The notes: generated by a model from the letters alone, not told the origin. Numbered from the stretch's first letter, positions 44,488-54,550 are shown. The stretch: 64,000 bases of DNA from Cyanobacteria bacterium SBLK (GCA_017746715.1 JAGHZQ010000015.1:1-64000); one strand, 5' to 3'. Program-made: numbers and translations.

Positions 44488-45369
44488 ATGCCCGACAGTT
44501 CTTCACAACCTCAACCCGATGATGCCGTTTTAGGCGATCGCGCGCCGACTCCTGCCAATGCTTCCATCTTAGGAGGAATAGAAGGAGTCAAAAAACGGCT
44601 TGCTAGTTCCGACGAACGAGAAAAAATTTCTGCTTTAGAAGATGCTTTAAATTATCAGAAAGAAGGTTTGAATCTTGTGATTCATGCCTTAAAAGATGAG
44701 TGTTTCACCGTAGAACAGAAAGCATGGAATTTATTACGCGATCGTACAGAAAATGAAGTAAAAAAAGCACTCAAAGAGTATGTTTCATTACAATCGAGCT
44801 GTGGAGTCAATTATCGAAAACTGCGACAATTATTACTCGAGAAAAAATGGAAAGAAGCCGATATAGAAATGCGATCGCTTCTCCTCAATACCGTAAACCG
44901 CCGAGATTTATGGTTGCGACAACAGGATATTCCCAAATTACCCGCCCTTGATTTAGTCACTTGCGATCGCCTCTGGGTTAAACACAGTCAAGGGCATTTT
45001 GGCTTCAGCGTTCAGGCTAAAATTTTGGCAAAAGGGAGTGTTGATATGATGGGTTGGAGAGTAGACAATGAAATGGGAGGTCGCGGGCCTTGGGATAGGG
45101 TAGATCGAATTTATCAAAAAAGGAATATCTCTGTCGATCTGAGCGCCCCCAAAGGATTTTTTCCCCTCGTCTTTGAATTGGGTGGCGGCACATCCGAGTT
45201 TCTTCCCTACACGACAGAAACAGAATCCGTAATGGGATTTTATCCGATTGATGGCTATTATAATAAGTGGTCGAGGGATTCCTTTTTCGGACCGCAAATG
45301 ATACAGCGATTTTTCTCCCATTTTCACCAATGTTCTCAATTGATTAAGAAGAAAAGGACATCAAAATAA
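44488..45369 (+). CDS. GUN4-domain protein, paralogue 2 (tandem duplicate)
   Basis: 293 residues from ATG 44488 (MPDSSSQPQPDD), chosen by alignment with the first copy; an upstream in-frame start at 44230 lies inside the preceding gene. The N-terminal motif TPANASILGGIEGVKKRLAS is identical in all but one or two residues to paralogue 1, and the GUN4 core (WLRQQDIPKLPALDLVTCDRLWVKHSQGHFGFSVQAKIL) is closely similar, while the porphyrin-side loops differ, including loss of the GWYV-like segment. The 76-base spacing shows a recent-to-moderate tandem duplication with divergence. It could bind different tetrapyrroles or form a heterodimer with the first copy. Confidence 0.88.
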   Translation: MPDSSSQPQPDDAVLGDRAPTPANASILGGIEGVKKRLASSDEREKISALEDALNYQKEGLNLVIHALKDECFTVEQKAWNLLRDRTENEVKKALKEYVSLQSSCGVNYRKLRQLLLEKKWKEADIEMRSLLLNTVNRRDLWLRQQDIPKLPALDLVTCDRLWVKHSQGHFGFSVQAKILAKGSVDMMGWRVDNEMGGRGPWDRVDRIYQKRNISVDLSAPKGFFPLVFELGGGTSEFLPYTTETESVMGFYPIDGYYNKWSRDSFFGPQMIQRFFSHFHQCSQLIKKKRTSK

Positions 45370-45372
45370 AAA

Positions 45373-45598
45373 ATGCCCGATATCTCGATCCGAGAACAAT
45401 TTTCAGAACATGTTTTAGTACTGCGATCGCTCGAGTGCACAGATGCCCTTTTATTAGCACAATGGTTATTCGTTATCTTCAGTCGCAAAACCCGATCGCC
45501 GGGAAGTCAAAGTCAGTTTAAATATCTACACAATTCGCGATCGCACCGTCCCACTTTTTTCTACAGTAGAAGAAGATTCCTCTCTAACTCAAGCCTAG
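45373..45598 (+). pseudogene. Small frameshifted reading frame after the GUN4 pair
   Basis: A start at 45373 (MPDISIREQFSEHVLVLRSLE) lies three bases after the GUN4 stop and reads protein-like for about 30 codons. Around 45470 the sensible reading moves to another frame (AKPDRREVKVSLNIYTIRDRTVPLFSTVEED) and ends at TAG 45596-45598. I infer one frameshift in a small gene of about 75 residues, or a coincidence. No family is recognised. Confidence 0.35.
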
Positions 45599-45611
45599 AA
45601 TATATTCAGCC

Positions 45612-46649
45612 ATGTCCCGTCCCCACCAATTCTCCATCTTTGCTTCCAGCGTAGCTCTCACTTTGCTAGCAATTGTAGCTTGTGCCAGACAACCCGCAAA
45701 GCAAGGGACTCCCGAGCCAACTCCCGCAGTCGAACCGACGCAAGAGGAGACAGCCAATAATCCAACTGACGCGACTCCCGTTGCCCGAGCCAACCACAGC
45801 GCTAAAAACCAATATCGCATTAAAGTCTATTTTCCCAAAGAGGGCAAAATCGAATCGGTGGTGCGGGAAACAAACAGTCAAGGGGTCGCAAAGTTTGCGA
45901 TCGCTCAATTGGTGCAAGGACCCGCAGAGAAGGAGAAACAAAACGGTTTGAAACCCGCGATCGCCTTGCAGGGGAGTTCTAATTGCGGGGCAGATTTTGC
46001 CATCGCGATCGAGGAAAAAATTGCGAAACTGCGCTTTTGTCGGGATGTAATTTCTGAGAAGAATCCCGAAGTGAATCAGGCGATCGAAGCAACATTAAAA
46101 CAGTTTTCCACGGTGGAAAAGGTCGCAATTATAGATCGCAATGGTAAATGTTTGTCAACGGGAGATAATTCTTGTTTAGAGGAAGTTCAACCCGCCAATA
46201 AATTAACTTTAACGGGATTGGGGGGCGTGGAAATTGGCATGACGATTACTGAAGCCAGCCAAGAAACGGGAATTCAATTTGTCAATCAGTCTAGCGGAGG
46301 AGAAGAACACGGTTGTTTTTATTATAAAGCCGCACGAGAACCGCAAGATGTTTCTTATATGGTAACGGAAGGTAAAATCGCTCGCATTGAAGTTAACACG
46401 AAAAGTATTACCACCTTAAGCGGTGCAAAAATTGGCGATACGGAAGAGCGCATAAAAGCACTCTATCCGGGGAAAATTGAGGAGGAAGGCCACGAATACA
46501 TTCCCGGAGGTAAATACTTGCTTTTTGTCCCGGAAGATGCTTCCAATCAAAATTATCGCGTTGTTTTTGAAACCAATGAAAAAGGGATTGTTACGACAAT
46601 GAGAAGCGGTAAAATTCCGGAAGTAGGCTGGATTGAGGGTTGCGTTTAA
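45612..46649 (+). CDS. Lipoprotein with GerMN-like domain
   Basis: 345 residues with signal and lipobox (AIVAC, C24), a Pro/Thr-rich linker (residues 25-60), then a GerMN/Sporulation-type domain (about 67-180): YRIKVYFPKEGKIESVVRETNSQGVAKFAIAQLVQGPAEKEKQNGLKPA, ending in VAIIDRNGKCL. A second C-terminal domain (about 195-345) contains GVEIGMTITEASQETG and IARIEVNTKSITTLSGAKIGDTEERIKALYPGK, resembling a domain often found in secreted bacterial proteins of unknown role. GerMN domains occur in cell-envelope lipoproteins of Firmicutes and cyanobacteria. Outer-surface or periplasmic location follows from the lipobox. Function unknown. Confidence 0.75.
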   Translation: MSRPHQFSIFASSVALTLLAIVACARQPAKQGTPEPTPAVEPTQEETANNPTDATPVARANHSAKNQYRIKVYFPKEGKIESVVRETNSQGVAKFAIAQLVQGPAEKEKQNGLKPAIALQGSSNCGADFAIAIEEKIAKLRFCRDVISEKNPEVNQAIEATLKQFSTVEKVAIIDRNGKCLSTGDNSCLEEVQPANKLTLTGLGGVEIGMTITEASQETGIQFVNQSSGGEEHGCFYYKAAREPQDVSYMVTEGKIARIEVNTKSITTLSGAKIGDTEERIKALYPGKIEEEGHEYIPGGKYLLFVPEDASNQNYRVVFETNEKGIVTTMRSGKIPEVGWIEGCV

Positions 46650-46681
46650 GATGGATTCTCAGAGGTTGTGGTATCTTATCT

Positions 46682-48988
46682 TCAAGCATAAATAAAATAG
46701 AGACTGCCACAACCCATCGTCCAAAGAAGTGGAAAAGAAATTCGACCAAAGATAATGAGTTTTTTCCTCGTAATTCCTCTGGCTTCTAAGATGGGACTAT
46801 ATCCTAAAATAACTAACAACAATTCTAACGCTAACAAAGAATAAATGATGTAGAAAGCATAGTCGAGAGCCACCACATAGCCAATTCCTTCGGGCAGAGA
46901 ATCCAGCAAACTGAGGTGATAAAAAACGATCGCTAACAGCAAACTGCCGATCGCTTCTACGGAAATATCTTCAGGAGGAAGGAAGAGTAAAGAATAGGCA
47001 ACCCCTACAAAAAACCATAAGGGCAATAAATTTTTGATACTAAATCGGAGCAAATCTCGCTTTATTTCAATCTCGGCATTGAATTTAGAATAGTTAAACT
47101 TTGCATTAGATTCAATCAAGCGACGGACTCCCAAAGTCGAACGACTGATATGAGAATTCTGAAAAAAGAGTGCATTGGTCACGCGCCAATTGGTGATTTT
47201 ACCAAAAACATTATCGGTTTTAAATTTTTGTAAAATTTCCTCTACATTTGCGTGGCGCATTCCCACAAAATCTACCACATAAATTAAGCGATCGCGCGTT
47301 AACAAATTATGACGAAAGCGAATGGAGAGAATTTGGCGATCGAAGGGATATTTATGAAAATCAAATTCTTCATAAAAATCGGCTTTAACGCGATAGACAA
47401 CGTAATTCACATCATTCTCGATATCTTGTTGAATTGGTTCATCTAGAGTTAACTTTTCTCCCGAATCTAACCGTTCGACAGAAAAATTGGTGAATTCAAT
47501 ATTATCGGGTTTAAAATCTCCTTGATAGCGAAACCAAAGATAAAAATCAATTAAATAAGATGACGTTCTTTCATCAATTTTTGTTACTTCATTAATATCA
47601 ATTCCCGTATCGACAATGCTGGTTCTTTCTACATAGCTTCCGTCCCCAAGCTGAATAATCTGGTTATTTTTAATTTTCTCTGCCAGTCTGGAAATACTCT
47701 TGAGATTCTCGATGGGGGTAAGTTGAGTAAAAGCAGAAACAAAGTCATTTTGCCGAAAAACACCCATTAAAATTTGCGATACAATCGTTCTTTCTGAATT
47801 AAAATAAAGATTGCGAGTGAGTCCTTCAACCGATGTTCTGAGAGAGTCGATTTTGGTCAGGGAATCTCGCACGCGATCGCGCATTATCGGGATATTTTCT
47901 GATTCTGTATCGGGTTGTGACGCTCCTTCGGTTAAACTATTTTGAATGGCAGCAACGAGAAGGTTTGCCCCATCGTAATAAAAGGTCGAAACCCATCCCG
48001 GAGTATAGCCATATCGTGCCTCGAATTCATTCTTAAATATCTGTCCTCGCTCATCGGAAATATCGAGAATTGCGGGAGCGATCGCATGAATCCCATTGCT
48101 AAAAAATCCCCTCTGGTTTTGCTCTTCTGGTGTATTTAGGAAACTTTCTGCAAAAGAAATATCAGCCATGGCATCACCACCAAAAATGGGAAAATCGATC
48201 CCATTTCTCCTCATTTTTAGAACAATTTTTTCGGCTTCAAAGTTTTGCGCGACTAAAACAATTAAATCGGGTTTTCGCTCGCTCTGTTGTAACTTTAATA
48301 AATCGATTACAATGCGATCGCTCGATCTTTCGAGCTCGTCACTCTCTATCTTTTGCATACCGAGAAAATCTTTTCCAAATGCAGCAAAAGATTCTTTTAG
48401 GTCTCGAGAGAAAGTTTCTCCATAAGTATTATCCCCCGAAATTAAATAAACATTTTTGGCTTGTAAAATATATTGAATATATTCTGCCATAAATTGACTT
48501 TGCGCGCGATTCGTAAAGATAGCACGAAAATACCAAGGATTATCTACCGTTACCGAGTCAGCCGTAGCACTTCCCGTTAGTGCGGGAATCTGACATGTTT
48601 TATAAACTTCTCCGGCTCTGAGAGACAGTCTACCCCCATAATGTCCTAAAATACCCAAAGCCGAAGAATCGCAAATTTCCTTGGCGACTTCCTCAGCGCG
48701 ATCGGGATTAAATTGGTCGTCATAAACGACCAATTTCAGTTTTTTCCCATTAATTCCCCCCGCTTTATTTGCGCGATCGATATAAAATTGAGCCCCATCT
48801 ATCATTTCTCGACCGAGAAAAAGATTGGCTTCTTCTGTATTGCTTTGCGGGGCCGCGATCGCAATGGTAATTGTTTCTCGATTAAAATTCAAATTTGCCC
48901 ACCCTAAAACCAAAATAAAAGTTAAGAGCGATAATAAAAAGAGGATTTCGCCTCGATATTTACTACGTTTACCGATTGGTTTCATCAT
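46682..48988 (-). CDS. Type I periplasmic binding protein fused to a pentameric ligand-gated ion channel (Pro-loop receptor)
   Basis: 768 residues. An N-terminal signal or membrane anchor (about 14-33) is followed by a complete leucine/amide-type binding protein fold (39-420: IAIAAPQSNTEEANLFLGREMIDGAQFYIDRANKAGGING, LISGDNTYGETFSRDLKESF, GWVSTFYYDGANLLVAAI). Next comes a pentameric ligand-gated ion channel unit: beta extracellular domain (about 455-645) with SSYLIDFYLWFRYQGDFKP and the Pro-loop DFHKYPFDRQILSIRF (543-558), then four membrane helices (about 652-670, 675-695, 703-729, 745-767). The module order matches animal-type Cys-loop receptors with the Cys pair missing, as in other prokaryotic members. 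The binding domain probably senses an amino acid or similar ligand in the periplasm and gates the channel. Confidence 0.88.
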   Translation of the reverse strand: MMKPIGKRSKYRGEILFLLSLLTFILVLGWANLNFNRETITIAIAAPQSNTEEANLFLGREMIDGAQFYIDRANKAGGINGKKLKLVVYDDQFNPDRAEEVAKEICDSSALGILGHYGGRLSLRAGEVYKTCQIPALTGSATADSVTVDNPWYFRAIFTNRAQSQFMAEYIQYILQAKNVYLISGDNTYGETFSRDLKESFAAFGKDFLGMQKIESDELERSSDRIVIDLLKLQQSERKPDLIVLVAQNFEAEKIVLKMRRNGIDFPIFGGDAMADISFAESFLNTPEEQNQRGFFSNGIHAIAPAILDISDERGQIFKNEFEARYGYTPGWVSTFYYDGANLLVAAIQNSLTEGASQPDTESENIPIMRDRVRDSLTKIDSLRTSVEGLTRNLYFNSERTIVSQILMGVFRQNDFVSAFTQLTPIENLKSISRLAEKIKNNQIIQLGDGSYVERTSIVDTGIDINEVTKIDERTSSYLIDFYLWFRYQGDFKPDNIEFTNFSVERLDSGEKLTLDEPIQQDIENDVNYVVYRVKADFYEEFDFHKYPFDRQILSIRFRHNLLTRDRLIYVVDFVGMRHANVEEILQKFKTDNVFGKITNWRVTNALFFQNSHISRSTLGVRRLIESNAKFNYSKFNAEIEIKRDLLRFSIKNLLPLWFFVGVAYSLLFLPPEDISVEAIGSLLLAIVFYHLSLLDSLPEGIGYVVALDYAFYIIYSLLALELLLVILGYSPILEARGITRKKLIIFGRISFPLLWTMGCGSLYFIYA

Positions 48989-49155
48989 TGTTATTTAGGT
49001 CAAACACGTTAGCCGTTCAATCCTGATTGAAACAGAAGAATGTCAAGAAGCGGTCAAGGGAGACAAGCATTCGATTCTCTTTGTTCTTCGTTTAAGATAG
49101 GCAATCGGGAATTTTTGTTTTTATTTATATATAGCAAGAGTATTGCGCTCTCGGT

Positions 49156-49653
49156 TTATTGAGCCTGACGATTCCAATACTCATGCTCTAATATTGACAA
49201 AATATAAAACGACTCAAAACCATTTTCTCCTTGAAAATTTTCTCGTAGCTTTCCCTCAATAATAAAGCCTTCTGTTTCATATAGATGTTTTGCGCGTTGG
49301 TTAAAATCTTTGACATCCAACCAGAGTCGGTGGGCTTTGCACTCCTCGAACACCAGTTTTTTAACCGATCTTAATGTTTCGCGTCCGTATCCTTTTCCTT
49401 TTTGAGCGATCGCGAGTCGTCGCAGCAAAAAACACCGATGGGGACTCAGCAAACCCTCTAAAATGAAATAACCGAGTAATTTGCCATCCGCGATCGCTTC
49501 AATGATACCGTGGAAAATATCGGGGTCTCTCGAAGCCTCTTGATGTCGTTCCCGACTCCATTGCAGAATATAGGGACGATTTTCGCAATCGCTTTCAACC
49601 CTTAAGACGAAATCCAAGTCTTCTTCCCGAGTTTCTCGTAACTTAATTCTCAT
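49156..49653 (-). CDS. GNAT family N-acetyltransferase
   Basis: 165 residues from ATG 49653 ([15 protein letters not shown]); the longer frame to 49686 overlaps the divergent upp start and adds only residues without GNAT features. The acetyl-CoA site [21 protein letters not shown] (Q/RxxGxG/A motif) and [25 protein letters not shown] identify a RimI/RimJ-like GNAT. The substrate is unknown. It is divergent from upp with a 10-base gap. Confidence 0.9.
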   Translation of the reverse strand: MRIKLRETREEDLDFVLRVESDCENRPYILQWSRERHQEASRDPDIFHGIIEAIADGKLLGYFILEGLLSPHRCFLLRRLAIAQKGKGYGRETLRSVKKLVFEECKAHRLWLDVKDFNQRAKHLYETEGFIIEGKLRENFQGENGFESFYILSILEHEYWNRQAQ

Positions 49654-49663
49654 CAAAACTCCC

Positions 49664-50302
49664 GTGAAATCTGCACCGATTACCATTATCGATCATCCCC
49701 TAGTCCAACACAAATTGACTTTAATGCGTCAAGTGGAAACGAGTACGGCCAAATTTCGTCAGTTATTGAAAGAAATTGGCATGTTATTGGCTTACGAAGT
49801 GACTCGCGATTTGCCATTAAAATATGAAGCGATTCAAACTCCTCTTGCAAGAATGGATGCCCCCATGCTTGCTTCGGATAAAAAATTAGCAATTGTTTCT
49901 ATTTTACGAGCGGGACAGGGTCTTTTAGATGGCATGTTGGAGTTGATGCCATCGGCAAGAGTCGGTCATATTGGTTTATATCGAGATCCGACCACTCATC
50001 TTGCCGTCGAGTATTATTTTAAACTTCCTCATGATGTCGAACACCGAGAAATTTTAATTGTCGATCCCATGATTGCAACAGGAAATTCTGCGGTTGCAGC
50101 CCTCGATCGCCTCAAAGAATATCATCCCCAATCTCTAAAATTAATCTGTTTGGTTGCCGCACCGGAAGGACTAAAACATTTGCAACAGGAACATCCCGAT
50201 ATTCCCATTTTTACGGCTGCCGTTGACGATCGCCTCGACGATCGCGCTTATATTTTACCCGGTTTGGGAGATGTGGGCGATCGGCTTTACGGAACGAAAT
50301 AA
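49664..50302 (+). CDS. upp: Uracil phosphoribosyltransferase
   Basis: 212 residues from GTG 49664. Converts uracil and PRPP to UMP in pyrimidine salvage. Landmarks: [72 protein letters not shown], the PRPP-binding loop [18 protein letters not shown] and the C-terminal uracil-binding [17 protein letters not shown]. Length and motifs are normal. Cytoplasmic. Divergent from the GNAT gene. Confidence 0.96.
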   Translation: MKSAPITIIDHPLVQHKLTLMRQVETSTAKFRQLLKEIGMLLAYEVTRDLPLKYEAIQTPLARMDAPMLASDKKLAIVSILRAGQGLLDGMLELMPSARVGHIGLYRDPTTHLAVEYYFKLPHDVEHREILIVDPMIATGNSAVAALDRLKEYHPQSLKLICLVAAPEGLKHLQQEHPDIPIFTAAVDDRLDDRAYILPGLGDVGDRLYGTK

Positions 50303-50393
50303 ATTAATCGATATATTACATTTTATTACCCAGTCGTAACGAACTCTATCTCGTTCTTCAACTTCTTAAATTTTTAGGAGAGACAGTGACTCG

Positions 50394-50873
50394 ATGAACT
50401 TCAAAAAACTCATTGCACAAAAGATTGAAACTCATAATTTTGCTCCATTTGGTCAGCTCATTTTACCGGCACAAGATGGCAAACCTTATGATGACAGCGA
50501 CGCGCACTTAAATCTGAGGAATGGTACGCCCAGATTTTACATCATGCGCTTGCATCAACGGGGTCGAAAGTTCGGTCAAATTAATCGTCATTGTCTTTGC
50601 ACGCAATGTTTGGGTGCTCTCAACGGACGAGAATGGTTTATTGCCGTTGCACCGCCTTGCGATGAAGATCGACCTAAAATCGAAGATATTGTCGCTTTTC
50701 GCATTCCGGGAGATTGTTTTATCAAATTAGAAGCAGGGACGTGGCACGCGGGGCCCTATTTCGATCCGGAAATCGTTGATTTCTATAACTTAGAATTAAG
50801 CGATACTAACGAACGCGATCGCCATACTCATAATTTTTTAAAAAGCGACGATCTCGAATTTGAAATTGTTTGA
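50394..50873 (+). CDS. Ureidoglycolate lyase-family cupin
   Basis: 159 residues of the PF04115 cupin family: APFGQLILPAQDGKPYDDSD, FYIMRLHQRGRKFGQINRHCLCTQCLGALNGREWFIAV, and the metal-type KLEAGTWHAGPYF. Ureidoglycolate lyase converts ureidoglycolate to glyoxylate and urea in allantoin breakdown. Many cyanobacterial members are annotated this way without any other allantoin gene nearby, as here; a cupin with a different substrate is possible. CLCTQC gives three close cysteines that may bind metal. It follows upp by 91 bases. Confidence 0.78.
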   Translation: MNFKKLIAQKIETHNFAPFGQLILPAQDGKPYDDSDAHLNLRNGTPRFYIMRLHQRGRKFGQINRHCLCTQCLGALNGREWFIAVAPPCDEDRPKIEDIVAFRIPGDCFIKLEAGTWHAGPYFDPEIVDFYNLELSDTNERDRHTHNFLKSDDLEFEIV

Positions 50874-50984
50874 ATTTTAAATAATATTAGTTGTATAAAA
50901 TCTAATTTAATAGTTTTGAGGTGGATGAACCCCATAATTTTGCAAAAAGCGATAAAGTTAAAATTGGAACTCCTCTAAATTCCC

Positions 50985-53900
50985 ATGTTAGACGAATCTC
51001 CCTCAAAATTTATTCCTCCCTCTCTTAAATCCACACCTAAGAGATTTTTTGGAGCATCTATTAGCACGATCGCCATTCGCAGGCATATCGGAACATTAAT
51101 GTTGGCGATCGCGTTAATTGTTATCGGTCTTTTCTTTATCTCTCGCTTGCAAGTGGATCTCCTCCCTGCCATTACCTACCCTCGCATTGGTTTGCGAGCA
51201 GAGGCAACGGGCATTTCTCCTCAAGTTGCCGTAGAGGAAGTCACAAAGCCCCTAGAAGAAGCCCTCAGCGCTACAGAAGGAGTCGTACAGATCTTTTCTC
51301 AAACGCGCGAAGGTCGCATCGGTATCGACCTTTTTTTTGCACCGGGAGGGGATATCGACCAAGCCTTAAATAATGCGACGGCAACCCTCAATCGTGCCCG
51401 CGATCGCCTTCCCGATATTATCGAAGAACCTCGCTTATTTAAGTTCGATCCCTCCCAGTTACCTATTTATGAATTCGCTTTAGAGTCATCTCTTTTGTCA
51501 GATGTAGATTTAAGAACATTTGCCGATGAAGAATTCAGCCGCGAATTGGGAGTGATTCCAGGAGTTTCGGGAGTTGACGTTTCGGGAGGATTGCGGGAAG
51601 AAATTCGCGTTAATATCGACCTCAATCGCTTGCAAGCCTTGGGAGTCAGTTTACAAGATGTTTTAGATGCTCTAGAAGAACGCAATCAAGACATTGCCGG
51701 AGGGCGCTTACAAGGAGAAGCGGGGGAACCTTTAACCCGGACGGTGGGGCGATTTCACAGTGTAGAAGAATTACAAAATTTATCCTTAGATATTGAGAGC
51801 AATTCCAATACTATTTTAGGACGGCGGCGCATTTATTTGCGCGATGTTGCCGAGATTATTGACGGCAGCGAAGATCGACGGGTGTTTGTCAATTTAAATA
51901 GCGAACCTGCCGTTAAAGTTAGCATTCAAAAACAACCGGATGCCAATACAATTGAAGTTGTTAAAAATGTCAAAAAACGCATTAAATTCTTACGAAAATC
52001 GGGAATCATTCCTCGAGAAATGGAAATGATTACAACCTTAGATGAGTCTCGTTTTATTCAAAACTCTATTGGCAATGTCGTACAAGCAGGCTTAACCGGG
52101 ACGATTTTAGCTGCGATCGCCGTGTTTGTTTTTTTAGGTTCTCTTCGACAAACCTTCATTATTGTCACGGCAATTCCTCTAGCCACTCTAACGGCGATTG
52201 TATTGATGAAACTCTTTGGTTTGTCGATTAATGTTTTTAGTTTGGGGGGTTTGGCATTAGGGGTGGGAATTGTTGTCGATAATTCTATCGTTATGTTAGA
52301 AAATATTGCTGGAGGATTGAATATTAACTCAGAAATGAGATCGCGCGGTCGTTTTGCATCCGTCGATATTATTGAAATGGCACAAGAGCGATCGCAGCAA
52401 GTCGAATCGGCTTTAATTGCTTCAACGGCAACCAATTTAGTTGCCGTTTTGCCTTTTTTATTAATTGGTGGATTTATTTCTTTACTCTTCAGCGAACTGA
52501 TTTTAACCATTAGTTTTGCGGTCAGTGCCTCTTTAGTTTTAGCTTTAACTCTCGTCCCGATGCTGGCTTCTCGCTTGCTGGCTATTCCGATCGAGAGTCA
52601 CTTGAAAAACTTTTGGTTCTTGCGTCAGTTCGATCGCCAATTTTCTGGATTAAAATATAATTATACTCGCTTACTCTCTCAAACTCTTCATTTTCGCATT
52701 CTTGCCATTATTTTAGCCTTTGTAATTTTGGGTGGAGGAAGTTGGTGGATGCAAGCACAAATCCCCCGAGAAATCCTCCCTCCTATCAATACCGGACAAG
52801 CGCGATTATTCGCTCAATTTCCGCCCGGAACAACCCTAGAAGCGAATAAAAAAGTCATTGATGCCGTCGATCGCATTCTCATGAAACAACCGGAAACCGA
52901 CTACGTTTTTACCAGCGTGGGAGGTTTTTTATTTGGGAATTTAACGATTGCTAATTTATTGAGAAGTTCGAGTACGATTACCGTTAAACCCAACACCGAT
53001 CTTTCCGCTTTTATCGATCGCGTTAACAAAGAATTTCGCAAGCTAAATTTGGTGAATATTCGCTTGCGTTTGATTCCTGAAAGAGTCCGGGGTATTATTA
53101 CCTCAAACTCTCCTCTTTTTCGCTCTGATATCGATCTAATTTTGCAAGGAAATGATGTTGAAATACTCGAACAAACCGGAAAAAGAGTGGTAGAAGTATT
53201 AGATGAAAACATAAAACTTGCCCGTTTTAATCCCGATGCCGATGCCGCACAACCAGAAGTCAGAGTGATTCCACAATGGGAAAGATTGGCCAACTTAGGA
53301 CTGAATACGGCAGATATTGGCGAGACTATTCAAACTGCCATTCAAGGCACAATTCCCACACAATTACAGCGCGGCGATCGCTTAGTCGATATTCGCGTCC
53401 AACTCGGAGAAAGCGATCGCCAGCGTATCGAGCAACTGTCCCAAATTCCCTTATTTACCAATAATAATCGTCCTATTCGTTTAGAAGATGTCGTGAAATT
53501 AGAAGAGGGAAGTGCTCCCGCAGAAATTCAAAGAATCAATCAACGTCAGGTGTTTCTCATTGCGGGAAATTTGAATGAAGGAGCAAGTTTAAGCGCGGCA
53601 ATTGACGAAATGAATGCCGTTCTCAAAACAATAGAATTACCTTCAGGAGTGCGTTTTTTACCCAGTACGGCAGCCGATAGCAACCAACAGTTACACAATT
53701 CATTAAAAGTATTAGGAGGATTAGCGGTATTTTTGGTTTTTGTCGTAATGGCAGTTCAATATAATTCGCTGATCGATCCGTTTGTTATTATTTTAACCGT
53801 TCCCCTCGCTCTAGCTGGCGGAATTTTAGGATTGTATCTGACCCAAACCGCGATCGGAGCTACAGTATTAGTCGGAGCCGTTCTCTTAGTCGGAATTGTG

Positions 53901-54188
53901 GTCAATAATGCTATTGTCATGATAGAATTAGCCAATCAAATCGCCCGTGAATATAACTGCGATCGCGTTACGGCAATTCTAAAAGCAGCACCCCAAAGAT
54001 TGCGTCCCATTCTCATGACAACGATAACAACCGTTTTAGGTCTCTTACCTTTAGCATTGGGAATGGGAGAAGGTTCGGAATTTTTACAACCGATGGGAAT
54101 TGTCGTATTTTCTGGATTATCCGTTGCAACGCTATTAACGCTCTTTATTATTCCTTGCTTTTACGTTGTATTACACCCTTCTCGATAA
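50985..54188 (+). CDS. RND superfamily efflux transporter (AcrB/HAE1 type)
   Basis: 1067 residues in two homologous halves, each with a large periplasmic domain and six membrane helices. Visible landmarks: RRHIGTLMLAIALIVIGLFFISRLQVDLLPAITYPRI at the start, a TM4 GLALGVGIVVDNSIVMLENI with Asp retained and Asn where AcrB has the second Asp of its proton relay, and in the second half GAVLLVGIVVNNAIVMIELANQ and RPILMTTITTVLGLLPLALGMGEGSE. It needs a periplasmic adaptor and TolC; neither gene is adjacent. The Asn change is seen in many environmental members. Substrates are unknown; multidrug or metabolite export is the general role. Confidence 0.93.
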   Translation: MLDESPSKFIPPSLKSTPKRFFGASISTIAIRRHIGTLMLAIALIVIGLFFISRLQVDLLPAITYPRIGLRAEATGISPQVAVEEVTKPLEEALSATEGVVQIFSQTREGRIGIDLFFAPGGDIDQALNNATATLNRARDRLPDIIEEPRLFKFDPSQLPIYEFALESSLLSDVDLRTFADEEFSRELGVIPGVSGVDVSGGLREEIRVNIDLNRLQALGVSLQDVLDALEERNQDIAGGRLQGEAGEPLTRTVGRFHSVEELQNLSLDIESNSNTILGRRRIYLRDVAEIIDGSEDRRVFVNLNSEPAVKVSIQKQPDANTIEVVKNVKKRIKFLRKSGIIPREMEMITTLDESRFIQNSIGNVVQAGLTGTILAAIAVFVFLGSLRQTFIIVTAIPLATLTAIVLMKLFGLSINVFSLGGLALGVGIVVDNSIVMLENIAGGLNINSEMRSRGRFASVDIIEMAQERSQQVESALIASTATNLVAVLPFLLIGGFISLLFSELILTISFAVSASLVLALTLVPMLASRLLAIPIESHLKNFWFLRQFDRQFSGLKYNYTRLLSQTLHFRILAIILAFVILGGGSWWMQAQIPREILPPINTGQARLFAQFPPGTTLEANKKVIDAVDRILMKQPETDYVFTSVGGFLFGNLTIANLLRSSSTITVKPNTDLSAFIDRVNKEFRKLNLVNIRLRLIPERVRGIITSNSPLFRSDIDLILQGNDVEILEQTGKRVVEVLDENIKLARFNPDADAAQPEVRVIPQWERLANLGLNTADIGETIQTAIQGTIPTQLQRGDRLVDIRVQLGESDRQRIEQLSQIPLFTNNNRPIRLEDVVKLEEGSAPAEIQRINQRQVFLIAGNLNEGASLSAAIDEMNAVLKTIELPSGVRFLPSTAADSNQQLHNSLKVLGGLAVFLVFVVMAVQYNSLIDPFVIILTVPLALAGGILGLYLTQTAIGATVLVGAVLLVGIVVNNAIVMIELANQIAREYNCDRVTAILKAAPQRLRPILMTTITTVLGLLPLALGMGEGSEFLQPMGIVVFSGLSVATLLTLFIIPCFYVVLHPSR

Positions 54189-54550
54189 TACTATCCTCAT
54201 ATTTTTAGCTAACAACTTTTCAGTTAACAACTGGTGACATTCGACAGGCTCCTTTTGGATTCCCTCAGCGGACTCAGTGCGTCGCTGGTGACTGATTCAG
54301 GGCATATTCAACTTCAACTCTCCTGTTTGCTTGGGAAGCAAAAAACAAAACAAAAATTGGCAAATTCCTCACTGTCATCAGTTCAGTTTTCGCCAATCTC
54401 GATTGTTTTTCTCTCGTACCAAGTCCGAGAAGAGAATTCTTTTTACATCGATTGAAATTCTAATGCCGACTGATTCAATATTCTCTTACAGAATGAGTCG
54501 AATCACATTGATTCCGAATCAGTAAATTAAGATAAGATGAATTAACGGAT
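54189..54550. other. Intergenic region between convergent genes
   Basis: 362 bases, no gene. Two copies of the octamer CTGGTGAC lie at 54231-54238 and 54283-54290, bordering a GC-richer piece of about 60 bases; the rest is AT-rich. No clear terminator. Confidence 0.35.
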
